From positions 29,099,953 to 29,163,952 of the forward strand of contig NC_092696.1 in the NCBI RefSeq assembly GCF_964275005.1: a DNA stretch of 64,000 nucleotides, in the 5' to 3' direction. Numbering within the stretch: position 1 is the first letter of the stretch; every line of letters starts with the position of its first letter. The notes beneath the pieces were generated by a model. That model was not told where the DNA came from. It ran no database searches and was given only the letters and a program-made list of their open reading frames with translations. Shown here piece by piece: positions 13,483-24,500 of the stretch. The translations under genes and the position numbers were made by a program. The DNA is from Diadema setosum. Taxonomy: Eukaryota; Echinodermata; Echinoidea; Diadematoida; Diadematidae.

Positions 13483-14350
13483 CAACAACTAATGACGCAT
13501 GGGTAGACTTTTGAGTGCGCTTGTGTTTAGGTGTTATTGTTTCATTTTTCTTTAGTGTGAATGACTTTTACAATTTCTCACTTATAAATTATTGTAAATG
13601 TCTTATTTTTTTATAGTTTATATTCATTATCATTTTCATTTGGGCTAAGGCTCATTATGTGGCTTTTAGAATAAATTTGAACTTATGTTACCGTTTTAGT
13701 TTGGGCTGTACTTCGTGTGTGTGTGTGTGTGTGTGTGTGCGTTTCTTTGTAGATGGTAAAGGAAGAATACACATCCCTGTATCTCCACACCATGCTGAAA
13801 AAAAAAGTACTTGTCAGGCATGCAAATCCGCTAGGAACACCACAAAGGTACAGTTTACTCCTTGCTTACACCATGGAGCTACAAACGAAGCTCCATGCTT
13901 ACACACAATCAGGGCCTGAACATGAATTACAATTGAATGGACGGGGTGGGGTGGAGTGGGGGAGAGAACACAAAGAAAAACAAATTGTTAGAATTCTTTT
14001 GAGTCTTTCGAAGGTACGATTACACAGTATTTATTCGTTGTTTGTTTGCTTGTTTGTTTTCGATGTTGTGCACGCGTCTTCTCAATCCTTGATAGTACAT
14101 ACTGCCATAAATGATCGCAACGATTTCATCTTGATATTGCCATTTATTGTATATTACCCCCGATAGATGGTGAGAATTATTTAAATAGGATACCGTCCTC
14201 TACATCTTATTCAAAGTGTCAGTTTTGGGCCAGATAGGCATGATATTACTCCGTTTTCTCCCCGGTTTGTAAAGAGAGAAATGAAAACAAAATTCTTGCG
14301 TACAGTCGACCGTCAAAGACATGGTAATGGTGTTCATTCGATGTCTCTCA

Positions 14351-14667
14351 GGCCCGAATTCACGAAGGTGGTACAAACGAAACCATGGTCTAAACCATGG
14401 ACAAAAACCATGGAGCGCCAAGTGTCAAACGGAATATTTCGTCACTAAATTGGTCATTTCGTCGGCAAAATGACTGTTTCGTTAACGAAATGTTAACTAA
14501 ATGTTCATTTAGTTACAAAATGTTGTCATTTCTTTACAAAATAATCATTTCATCGACGAAATGACTGATTTCGTAGCGAAATATCCCATGCGACACTTGG
14601 CATTCCATGGTTTTTGTCCATGGTTTAAACCATGGTTTCATTTGTACCACCTTCGTGAATTCGGGCC
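14351..14667. repeat. MITE with long inverted ends, 3-bp TCA duplication
   Basis: Starts GGCCCGAATTCACGAAGGTG and ends with its reverse complement, with nearly identical arms of about 60 bp including CCATGGTTTAAACCATGG-type palindromes. TCA sits directly outside both ends. The interior is a loose series of ATTTCGT/ACGAAAT words in both orientations. No coding potential; a nonautonomous DNA transposon of uncertain superfamily. Confidence 0.85.
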
Positions 14668-14741
14668 TCAGAGTCTATGAACTGCTTGAGAATAGAACAG
14701 TTCCAAGACAGAAACGAAGTGGTTATATCCGTGATATTTAA

Positions 14742-15200
14742 AGGAGACCTCCAGATGATTTTCAGACTTTTACATATGAACAACTATAAATTGGTTATAC
14801 CAGGTACAGAGTTTCAGAATTTACAGTGATTGGGATGAGGAAAAAGAATGTTTTCAAAATGTATAACAAATCACTATGAACAAGGATGATGACATGACAG
14901 CCTCACTAAAGGAATGCACAAGTTGGGGCTCAAGGAAGCAGAACAAAAGAAGAAGGCATGCATACATTATCCACAGGTGAACTTGCAAACTGGCAGTATT
15001 GTAATGGGAACTACACTGCTACATTTTTGAAATATGTGAGGCTCTATGTCATCATCACTGTTCAGTGTAATTTGTTTAAGGTTTTTCAAAGTATTTTTTC
15101 TCTGCTCAAGGACCACAGTAAATTCCACAAATCTACACATGGAGCTGTTGATTTATGTACTGCATGATGTGAAATTATGAAAATCGTCTGGAATGCCCCT
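14742..15200. repeat. TTAA-flanked MITE (AGGGGCATTCCAGACG ends)
   Basis: TTAA at 14738-14741 and 15201-15204 flank ends that are imperfect inverted copies: AGGAGACCTCCAGATGATTT on the left and, reversed, AGGGGCATTCCAGACGATTT on the right. The TTAA duplication fits Kolobok- or piggyBac-type transposition; termini beginning AGG fit Kolobok better than the CCC of piggyBac. The 69-codon frame inside is a shadow. Confidence 0.8.
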
Positions 15201-16559
15201 TTAATCTTAGGCATTATTGTCAAGAGTTAGGAATGATGTGTCTGCATTTTATCTTATTCTGTCTTCCCACAACCAATTTTGCCGGAGGGGAAAGGAGGGG
15301 GGGGGGGGGTGTCGATATTTTTGATCTCATGACTGGGGAAGAACTGTGCCAGCCTCATGATACGAATTGCCATCTCATTAGCTTATATTGTTTTTATCTG
15401 CCAAGAAGGTTTTCCAAAAATTCTGTGGAGTTTCCCCAATATCAATTCATATAGGAACGTCACACACTGTAGAATCGTGAATAAAATGATAAGAAATGTA
15501 CACGCCCTAGTTCATGTTGTCATCGACTAAAACGGGGCAAGTGGAAATTGCGTACACATTAGAAAAAAAAAAGAGCAAGAAATAGAGAGAGGGGGATTTT
15601 AGTGAGGCTGCAGGTAAGGTCATCTTTTCTAAAGCTCGTCATACTACCTGTTGGAGGGAACACGGCTTTGCTGGCGTATCCAAGTGGTTGCAATGAAAAT
15701 AGTTCGTCGACTTAACGCCATACACTACTAACAATAGACGAATGGTATTTGCGTGGGAAGTACACGCAAAAAGACGGATTACTCATGCGAGGAGAGGGAC
15801 TCTGTAGTCTGCATGGCGTTTTAGAAGTATCGTAATTTGAAGCTTGTCTTTGTCCGCCATTCATCTCCTGTTCATTGATGAAACCTACAATGGTGTGTTG
15901 AAGACAGGTTGACTGGGAGCCAGGGGGGTTTATACGCCACGTATGGCACACATGTATGGGGGCAACGCCCATGTCTGGTGAAGTGGCTTCTCGTCTTTGC
16001 TTCTGTTGTGTGTGTGTGTGTGTGTGTTTTTTTTTTTTTATAATGGCTTTCGTTGAAATGGTGTACCATCCTTTTAAACATGTCTATGTTTTTCTTCTAT
16101 TTTTCGTGGTACCATTGCTGCCATCAGGAACTCTTCATGTTCTTTCCTTCTTATTTTTTCTTTTTTTCTTCCTCTTGTTCTTCTTATTTGTCTTCTTCTT
16201 CAATTTTTACCCAGTTATTCTATTTCTCCTGCAGTCACAACTATAGACTGCCTTTTTTTAATCCTTTTTATTTTTCTTTCGGCATTCAGAGACAATATTG
16301 TAATACTTGTTTTAAATAGTAAAGATGTTTTGTCTATTTATTTATATGTTTCATTAGTACCCATGATATCGAAATTAGGCGTATTGGATTGTAGCAATTC
16401 ACTTTAGAGCTGGCTGGCTATCAAAGCATCTATTTCCACTGTAAAGTCAGAAAGCATTTAATAACGCATTACGTCAAGAGATGACCATAAGATAGGATTT
16501 AAAAGAAATGAATTCTGGTGATAAGATAAGATTCAAGCATAATTATTCTTCTTCTTTTT
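15201..16559. other. No gene seen
   Basis: Contains G-run 15297-15310, (GT)n followed by a T-run near 16005-16038, and a long pyrimidine-rich TTCTTC tract at 16140-16210 that creates artefactual Phe/Leu/Ser-rich frames. Confidence 0.55.
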
Positions 16560-17850
16560 CTTTTTGATAATAATAATAATGGAGTCTTGTAATGCGCCAT
16601 GTCTGCCACACAGTGGCACTCCTGGCGCAGAAAGGTAAGACCTCCTCCCACATTGCTTCATTCAGGAAAAGATCCCATTTGAAAAAAAAAAAACAAAAAC
16701 ACGGTTACTGAAATAAAAAGGTCTTGAGTTCCCTCTTGAACAGAGGGAAAGAGGTCTCCATTCTCACTTTCAACGGCAATGAGTTCCAGAGAGAAGAGTC
16801 AGACTGTGTGAAAGCTCTGTTCCCCATGAATGATGAGTACGGGGAACTCGAAGGGTGTGAGCAGTGGATGAACGAAGAAATCTATAGTTGGTTTGTACTT
16901 ATGGAATAGTTCCTGAAGGTAACTGGGTGCTGTGCCATGTAAAGAACGGAAAACCAGGATCAAGATCTTGTAGACAATTCGCTTGTCAACTGGAAGCCAG
17001 TGTAATTTATGAAGGACGTGAGAGATGTGTGAAGTTTTCTTCGTTAGAGTTACTAGTCTAGCAACAGAGTTCTGGAGCAGCTGGAGGCGATGTATTTGGT
17101 AGCCTGGTAGGTTTATCAGGATCCCATTTGCAAAGTCAAGACGAGAAGATATAAGGGAGTGAACCAAACATTCAGTTGTCTTAGGAGAGAGATACTTACG
17201 AATGTGCGATAAATTTCGCATCTGAAATCTCACTCCTCTGCAAACAGTGGAAATGTGGTCATTGAAAGTCATACCTGAATCAATGACAACACCCAGGTTT
17301 CGGCATTTTTTTCTTAGGGTGGATATCCAAGTCTCCTATTCGGATGGTAAGCAAAGAAGACACCTTCTTCAGGTTAGATTTGGAACCATGAAGAATGAAT
17401 TCTGATTTACTGTCATTCAGTTTCAGATTATTCTGGGACATCCATTCCTTGACATCTGTTACACATTTTTCCAAGCAATGGATTGAAGAGGAGAGGTTTT
17501 AATCCGTTGGGTTAAATGATTCTTATATACAACTGAAAGTCATCGGCGTATGAGTGAAAATTGATGCCATGAGAACGGATGATATTGCCAAGAGGCTGTG
17601 TGTAAACAACAAACAGAAGTGGTCCACCTACAGACCCCTGTGGAACTCCATGTGAGAGAAGAGTTTGAGGAGAACAGACGCCATTTACAGAGACACGCTA
17701 CAATGTCTACCATGAAGGTACGAGCTGAACCACTGAAGTGCTTGTGATGTGACTCCAAGGGATTCTAACCTCTTGATCAAGATTGAATGATGAACAGTGT
17801 CAAAGGCACCTGACACATCGAGTAGATCAAGTGCAGTTTTCTTCTTTTTC
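16560..17850 (-). mobile_element. L2-clade LINE, 5'-truncated, decayed
   Basis: Read on the minus strand from 17850, the translation gives reverse transcriptase motif A (LLDVSGAFDTVHHSIL), motif B ([20 protein letters not shown]), motif C (YADDFQLYI), then the C-terminal region (LKLNDSKSEFIL and RLQLLQNSVARLV...LHWLPVDKRIVYKILIL). The order and wording are those of L2/Maui elements. The 3' end is a GGCGC-ATTACAAG block followed by ATT repeats (16566-16580 on the plus strand), also L2-like. The endonuclease and the front of the RT are missing: the element stops at a TTCTTCTTC tract near 17850. Stops and frame changes break it into four frames, so it is dead. Non-LTR retrotransposition would have copied it in by target-primed reverse transcription. 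Confidence 0.88.
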
Positions 17851-18251
17851 TTCTTCTTCATCTTCTTCATCTTCTTTGAATTTTTAATCAACACTGCAAA
17901 ATATTTTTGGACACAATTCAATATAGGAGGTAAGTGTCATAACGACACCAGCGTGCCAACAACCACGGACCCACCTGCCATATCATAAAGAGTTGTGTGC
18001 TGTAAGACATTCATAATTAATTATGCAAGCATGACCGTTGATCAGACTCATAAAAAGATCAAATTATATATGCACATATTTCTTGTTAGTTCAAAGGGAG
18101 ATGAAGAGAGAATAAAACTAGTGATTGGAATAGTACAGTCTAGCATCCGGTTTGATTTCGTCAGTCATTGAAACCGTTGGGGGTAAAGTCAATCGAAAAA
18201 AAAGAAAGAAAGAAGGGAGAGAAAACAACCCGCTTTAAACAGATCCTGTTC

Positions 18252-18349
18252 AAAAAGAGTTTAACCTGCTACGCTCTAGTCGTTCAAAATGGGATCGACC
18301 AAAAAACCAAAAGAGTTTAACCAGCTACGCTCTAGTCGTTCAAAATGGG
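18252..18349 (+). repeat. Tandem duplication, 56-bp period, upstream of candidate TATA
   Basis: The segment AGAGTTTAACC-GCTACGCTC...TTCAAAATGGG occurs at about 18256-18293 and again, with one substitution, at about 18312-18349. The second copy ends about 18 bp before the TATATAA at 18367. The position suggests a duplicated promoter-proximal element, but no bound factor can be named. Confidence 0.6.
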
Positions 18350-18366
18350 GAAAAAAAGTGAAGCCG

Positions 18367-18373
18367 TATATAA
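18367..18373 (+). promoter_or_regulatory. Candidate TATA box of the tetraspanin gene
   Basis: TATATAA in a CpG-containing context. A start site about 30 bp downstream (near 18397) would give a first exon ending at the strong donor AG|GTAAGT at 18742/18743. That is 2.7 kb before the coding exon that needs a 5' partner. Inference only. Confidence 0.35.
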
Positions 18374-18396
18374 CCACACATTTTTTTCGTGTGCCC

Positions 18397-18742
18397 ACGC
18401 AACACACTGGTGTACGTTTAGATTTGACCCTTTCGTTACCTATCTATACGACGCCACCGTACTCCGAAGCTATACTGTAGTAGTTATACGCTGTGCTTTG
18501 GGATATAGTTGCATTTTGTGCTTTGCGTTGGCACGGCGTCCAGTCAAAACGTCGTATAGTTTGCTACGCCCGTGGTGTCCCTGCCGATCACTGTTGACTT
18601 TTCTACCTGGATGGTCGTGGGATTATATTATTCTGTGTCGTCTTTGTATCAAAGCACCTGGGAATTTCTGACACTATTTTTAGCAGGCATCCTCCATCAT
18701 AGGAAAGGCTTCGGTTCTGATTTTGTGAGACATTTTTGATAG
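18397..18742 (+). other. Candidate noncoding first exon of the tetraspanin
   Basis: The first coding exon begins after an acceptor at 21466, so a 5' UTR exon must exist upstream. This segment is relatively CpG-rich, starts about 30 bp after a TATA box and ends at TTGATAG|GTAAGT, a consensus donor. It contains no start codon in frame with the tetraspanin. The intron would be 2724 bp and contain one MITE. The rival candidate is 2871-3313. Confidence 0.35.
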
Positions 18743-19260
18743 GTAAGTAGGGGCTTACGGAAGTTTGTCGTACATTATACAATTATTTAGATATTAGACA
18801 GGTGGCAGTGATACTATTGGTGAACGTCAATGAGATCACGGTGTTGATATCTGTGTCAAGGTATGTATATAGTAAGACAGGGAGAAAGTGATATATTTTT
18901 GAAGCAGTTTTGCTCACGTGAAAGCAAGTACTATCACGCTCAATCTCTCAAAAATTCTGACACAGTCTCATTCGTAAAAGGGTCCGATCATAAAGTACAC
19001 AGGACAGAATTACAACAAAAACAAAAGCAAATGAACTAAAATATTAAACGACGTGTTGCCAGTATCTACCAGATCAATAATTTTCACAGATCACAATAAT
19101 AACCCGGAGAGAAACTGCGACGTGGTATTTGAAGGCCATAATTTGTCCATATTATTGTGTTATTGTTAGAGCTTATTACGAGTATTATGCCCCACGTACA
19201 GTGTATTGTGGGCTTACATGGTTGCGTGCTAGCTATAATCTCAATTCTGTTCGTCATTAA

Positions 19261-19820
19261 ACGACAAGTTCACCTTCATAAACATAAGGATTGAGAGAAT
19301 GCAGCAATATTAGTAGAACACATCAATGAAACTTTGAGGAAAATTGGACAATCGATGCAAAAATTATGAATTTTTACAATTTTTGTGCTGGAACCGCTGG
19401 ATGAGGAGACTACTAAGGCTTGTGATGTCATATGATTACAACAGTATAAAGAAAATGTAAAGAAAATTCAACATATTTTCACTTTTTTCGCATAATAAAA
19501 AAGCACTTGACTTGCCTCTTTCTGAAGGCAGTGTGAATAATATTACCCATAACATATGTCAGTAACGAGTCAAGGGAATGTGTACTTTTTTCAAAAGATG
19601 AAATTTTGTGAAATTCTTTTTATGTTTTCCTTATATTGTTGTACGCATGTGACATCATACACTGCAGTAATCTTCTCATCGAGCGGTGACTGCACAAAAA
19701 CTTCAAAAATTCATAACTTTTGAACGGATTGTCCGATTTTCCTCAAACTTTCAATGATGTGTTCTACTAATATTGCTACATTCTCTCAGTCCTATATGTT
19801 AATGAAGGTGAACTTGTCCT
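19261..19820. repeat. TTAA-flanked MITE (AGGACAAGTTCACC ends), copy 1
   Basis: TTAA at 19257-19260 and 19821-19824. Long inverted arms of more than 100 bp begin ACGACAAGTTCACCTTCAT and, on the other side, AGGACAAGTTCACCTTCAT. A second copy lies at 37537-38071. No coding potential. Confidence 0.88.
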
Positions 19821-19841
19821 TTAAGATAACACCATTACTAA

Positions 19842-19883
<42 letters not shown>
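19842..19883. repeat. (CT)n microsatellite
   Basis: CT dinucleotides with one CTAT interruption, starting 18 bp after the TTAA of the preceding MITE. Confidence 0.9.
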
Positions 19884-20056
19884 AGCGTACGTGTGATTGT
19901 GTATGTGTGTCGAAAGCTGGAAAAGCACAATGCTCAGAATAATAATACAAGGACAGAAAAATATAAAAACCCATTTGTTTGGGGGCGATATGAATGAAAT
20001 GCATTTCTATTGCTTCTTAGTCCCAGCATGCATGTCAAAAAAGGGCAAGACAAGGT

Positions 20057-20077
20057 CACGCACACACACACACACAC

Positions 20078-20112
<35 letters not shown>
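20057..20112. repeat. (AC)n microsatellite
   Basis: CA dinucleotides with two CGCA variants. Confidence 0.9.
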
Positions 20113-20114
<2 letters not shown>

Positions 20115-20283
20115 CACATGTACATGATCCATTGAAAGGAGGGAGGTGCAATGGAAAAGAACGTTTCACCTTAAACCTTTACGTTTTGTCAATTATACGT
20201 GTTACGCTTACCATATATGTTTTCCCATCGTATCACGGCGCTATCCCATATAGTAGACCCACGTAGATAGCAAGAAAAAGACC

Positions 20284-20285
<2 letters not shown>

Positions 20286-20334
<49 letters not shown>
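20286..20334. repeat. (GT)n microsatellite
   Basis: Uninterrupted GT dinucleotides, only about 170 bp from the (AC)n tract at 20057-20112. The two are complementary and could pair as a long imperfect stem. Confidence 0.9.
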
Positions 20335-20337
<3 letters not shown>

Positions 20338-21466
20338 CACCACCACCAAAAAATAAAGAAGAAGAAAAAAAAAACACCCCTTTTCAGCAGACTTTTTGCG
20401 TCGCTTTTCATCATAACTAATAGCTGAGTATTCAGTCTGGAATCGCAAATTTGCTGAGTTTTCTAACACCATACTGATTATTGAAACAGCTTTACATATG
20501 TAAACTGTTAAAATCGACAAATAATAAAACAATGCATAGTATAGAAGTTCAATAGCTTGTAAAAAGATCGGATTCTTCGTCCCTGCTCACTCAGCCGTGA
20601 AATCGTTTCCAATTTGTGTTTCCGGAAGAGGGCGTGGTCGCGGAAGAAGGAAATCAATGTGGAAGAGTGGTGGGTTGGATAATCAAGAGTCACGTGTTTA
20701 AAGAAGGCGATTTTAAGGAAGACCGAACGCCAACTAATTCCCAGGGAAACGTTGTTTTCTTGTTTTTTTTTTATTATTTTTGTTTCGTTTTGTTTTCCGC
20801 TGAATGTGATTGGAATTAACAATTCTCATGACATCAAAATAGGATTGGTATTGCTTGAGTGATCAACGACTCAAACGCATCGTGATACCTACGAATTCAA
20901 ATGAGAACTAAAAAAGAAAAAAACCAAAACAAACAAACAAGCAAAACAGGCAAAACACACCAAAGCTTGACTTATCGTATTTAACTGTAGGGAGTTATAG
21001 GTTATATCATTGCACAGGATTGACGTCTACAAGAACGGTTTTATAACTTTTCGCAACCCTTTCTCTGATAATTATGTAAAGTTTAATACAAGTACACTAC
21101 ACGTTGTATTACCTCTAATGTTTGTGTTTTAGGGTCATGTATGATGAGAATTAAGATGCTGACAGTCTGCGAATTGTTGCTGTTGTTACTATTGCTTACA
21201 TTCGTGCTAAATGCAATATTGTCATTTAATCAATACTTTTACAACAGATTTGCACTAAGGAAGAGAATACGCTACACCAACTTTTTGATATCACTTTGCC
21301 AAAGCGGCAAAAAAAAAAAAAAAAGAAAAAAAAATAATAATAATAAGAGTTACGTTTCTGCCTCTCATCATCTTCATTATGTTCTCATCATTCTACCATG
21401 ACTTTCTTTACATCCTCTCATCATGCTTGACACCCGTTGCGACGGTTTCTTTTATCCTTCTTACAG

Positions 21467-21555
21467 ACTGACATCAAGTCACCATGGGAGCCGACCTCGG
21501 AGGATGTGCTAAATGCTCCAGATATCTCCTCATCGTCTTCAACATCCTATTTTTC
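21467..21555 (+). CDS. Tetraspanin coding exon 1
   Basis: Acceptor TTACAG ends at 21466; 17 nt of 5' UTR, then ATG at 21484. Encodes residues 1-24 (MGADLGGCAKCSRYLLIVF...), the cytosolic N-terminus and the first half of TM1. Donor TTC|GTGAGT. Confidence 0.93.
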
Positions 21556-24500
21556 GTGAGTTTCCCCAAAACACCACTCCTTAGATGGACAGAACACATT
21601 TCTGTGTTTGGAACATTTCACTATCTTTTTAGGATTGAGGAAAATAATTTACTTTGATATGAGCCCCTTTATTCATGTTATTTTGGGCATATAATCTTGT
21701 TTCCTTTGGTTATAAAGATTCCAAAAGCCTCTTGCTATCTACTTTATCACCAACGGTTATATTATCAACACATATCTTGGAAGAATAAAGTTAATGTCTC
21801 TAATGTGTCAAAAATGGGTGAATTTCGTACAATATGTACATTGTATTAAGAGAATTATAAGATTAAGAGAACTACTCCAGTGATACCAATGAAAAAATCA
21901 TGAATGTAGATTAAGTTTTACCGCAAATATGTCTTTCGAAATTGTAGCAACCTTTAAGTGCGCAATGAATTTAATATGAATTTGTTCCTTTTTAAAAATG
22001 ATGAATCTGTTGCCAACTTCTCATGAGGCGAGGTTGTCACTACCCAAGACTAGACTCGACATTAAGACGCATAAAATTTGTATCATATTAGATTACTAGT
22101 ACTGACATTAACGAAACAGTCTTTTTGTCTTCTGTTTTTTGATTGTTGACAAATCTAATTCTACGTTATTTTTCTGTTTTTTTTTCCTGTTTATTGATGG
22201 TTTCAACTCGGCGTTATTGATGCTTTTGCTTGTTAATGATTTCTTCTCTGCGTTATCGAGGTCTTTGATGTATATGATTTTACCTCTGTGTTATTGATGC
22301 TTTTATTTGTTGAAGACTTTAAAACTGTGCTATTATCATTAACATTATTTTTTTGGTCTATTAATGATTTCAACTCGGCTGTATCAATGTTTTCGTGCGT
22401 TGATGATTTTTAACTCTCGATGTTATCGATTCTGTATCTCCTCGCTGGATAACCAGCTGGTAGGAGTGGCCCTCCTAGCCGTGGGAATATGGGTGCAGGT
22501 CCAACCCTACCAGGTGGACATCCTGGAGATCCTCGATAACCCCCTCATCAAGAATAGCGCCCACGTGCTCATCGCCATCGGTTCCTTCATCATGGCCATG
22601 TCCGGCATCGGGTTCGGAGGGGCATGCTCCAACAGCAAGTGCATGTTGGTCTTGGTACGTATGCAGCCTGATCTCACGTGACCTAACCATAACTTTGTCA
22701 GGTGGTCTCTCATGTGACATAATGATAACTGTCAGGTGGTTTTTGTCGCTTTCTGTATAAGTTCTGTTATTAGTGCGCACTAGACTTCACGCGTGTATAT
22801 TAAAGGCATTGTTTGCCATTTGCAAATAAAAAAACAGTTTTGATGCTTCAAAATAGTTCTAATATGTGACTCAAGAGAGAGAAACAATCAATATAGAAAG
22901 CTTAGTCAGTGTAATCGATGTTAGATATGTTAATGTGAACAAAAAATATGAGAAATTGTTTCTATAACAAATCGTCTCTACAGTTATGGTTTATTGAGAA
23001 AAAATAGTGATATCTCCTTGTAGTTTTAGGGTTCATTGCAAAATGTTTATATTATGGTAGGATGTTTTGTGATACAACTAACCTATGAATAAAAAACAAG
23101 TGAACACTCAAACATTTATTTTTTAAATCACTGCTCTCAATGGTAAACATTACCTTTAATAAGATGGACCAGCTTATGAATCCCAGAAGTTTGTTGTACC
23201 AAAGATAATTAGAATTATCTGGGAAACTCCTGATCGAATATCAAATATCAGGTTTCGAAAAAGAGAAAAAAAGAACACAGTGTCCACAGTATGAGACACA
23301 CAGTGTGAACGCATTGTGGACACAGTGTGAAATCTCTGCACACTGTGAAATTCGTGTGAACACGTTGTGAATCATCAATTCACAGTGAGTCACAAAACAT
23401 TACCATGTGAACACTCTGTGAAAACCAAACCACAGTGTGAAATCATCGACACGATGTAAATTCGAACATTTTCACACATTCGACTATGTGACCACACAGT
23501 GACCACACTGTGAACACACTGGAACACTGTGTTCTTTCCAGCAGGGCACTATGCAAAATACATCTCATTTAGAGGCTGGGAGAGCTTTATTCTAGATTTG
23601 AATAAAACATAATATAAATTGTATAAAGCTAAAACGTACTTCGCAGGACTCAAAATTCACCTTCCACCATCATTGGAATCTGCTTGCAATTTATCGTAAA
23701 ATTCCACCAAGAAACTTTTCGCCGGGATGTTATATACCTTTCGCTTTCTCTCCCTCTATATGATTTACAAAGCCATGCTTGTTGATATAATAAAATGTCT
23801 TTGATTTATGATATACTTTGCAATATTTCTATGCTGCTATTAAGAAGCGTAAAATTGTGAATGGTTAATACCCTCTGCTTGTGGTGATGATAATGGCATT
23901 GATTTAATATGATTGTTATGTTTAATATCAAATTCGATGTGAAGAGCTTTACGGGGATAATGCATCTTTAGATTATCGGAGCATTGATTTCATCATTATC
24001 ATCATTATTGTTATCATTGCAGTATATCGAATTTGGATTATGAATTGTATCATGGCTTTTAAAATCTCTCATGGAATAGACTGAAAGATAATTACAGGAT
24101 TTTTGTTTTTGTTTGTTTGTTTGCTTTTTAATGGGATCGAGAATAACAGAACTTGTGATTGATCACAAATTGCTGATAAGTCCCCTCAAGGGGCAGTGGC
24201 GGATCCAGGGGGAGCACACCGGTCACGCCCCACTATTTTTTGTAAAAAGAAAAGAAAAAAAAAATGAAGGATGGTGCGTGCGTCCCCCTTTAATTTTGTA
24301 AAGGCGGATTCCTGGATCCGCCCCTCAGTGCATGGCACAAAGTTCTCTCGAGTATGATTCCTTCCCACTTCTGCAAGTCTCATTTTTTTGGTCTCTTTCT
24401 CTTTCTTCACAGCACTTCATCGTCGTTTTCATTGTATTCGTCGCACAGCTGGTCGCCTGCGCCCTTGTGCTCGCCTACAAGAGCGACGTGAGTATCGAAC

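Noticed and set aside
13753-14166. 137-codon frame starting after a (GT)n tract and TTTGTAG
   Set aside because: A weak acceptor-like context exists, but the product resembles no family and ends in simple sequence.
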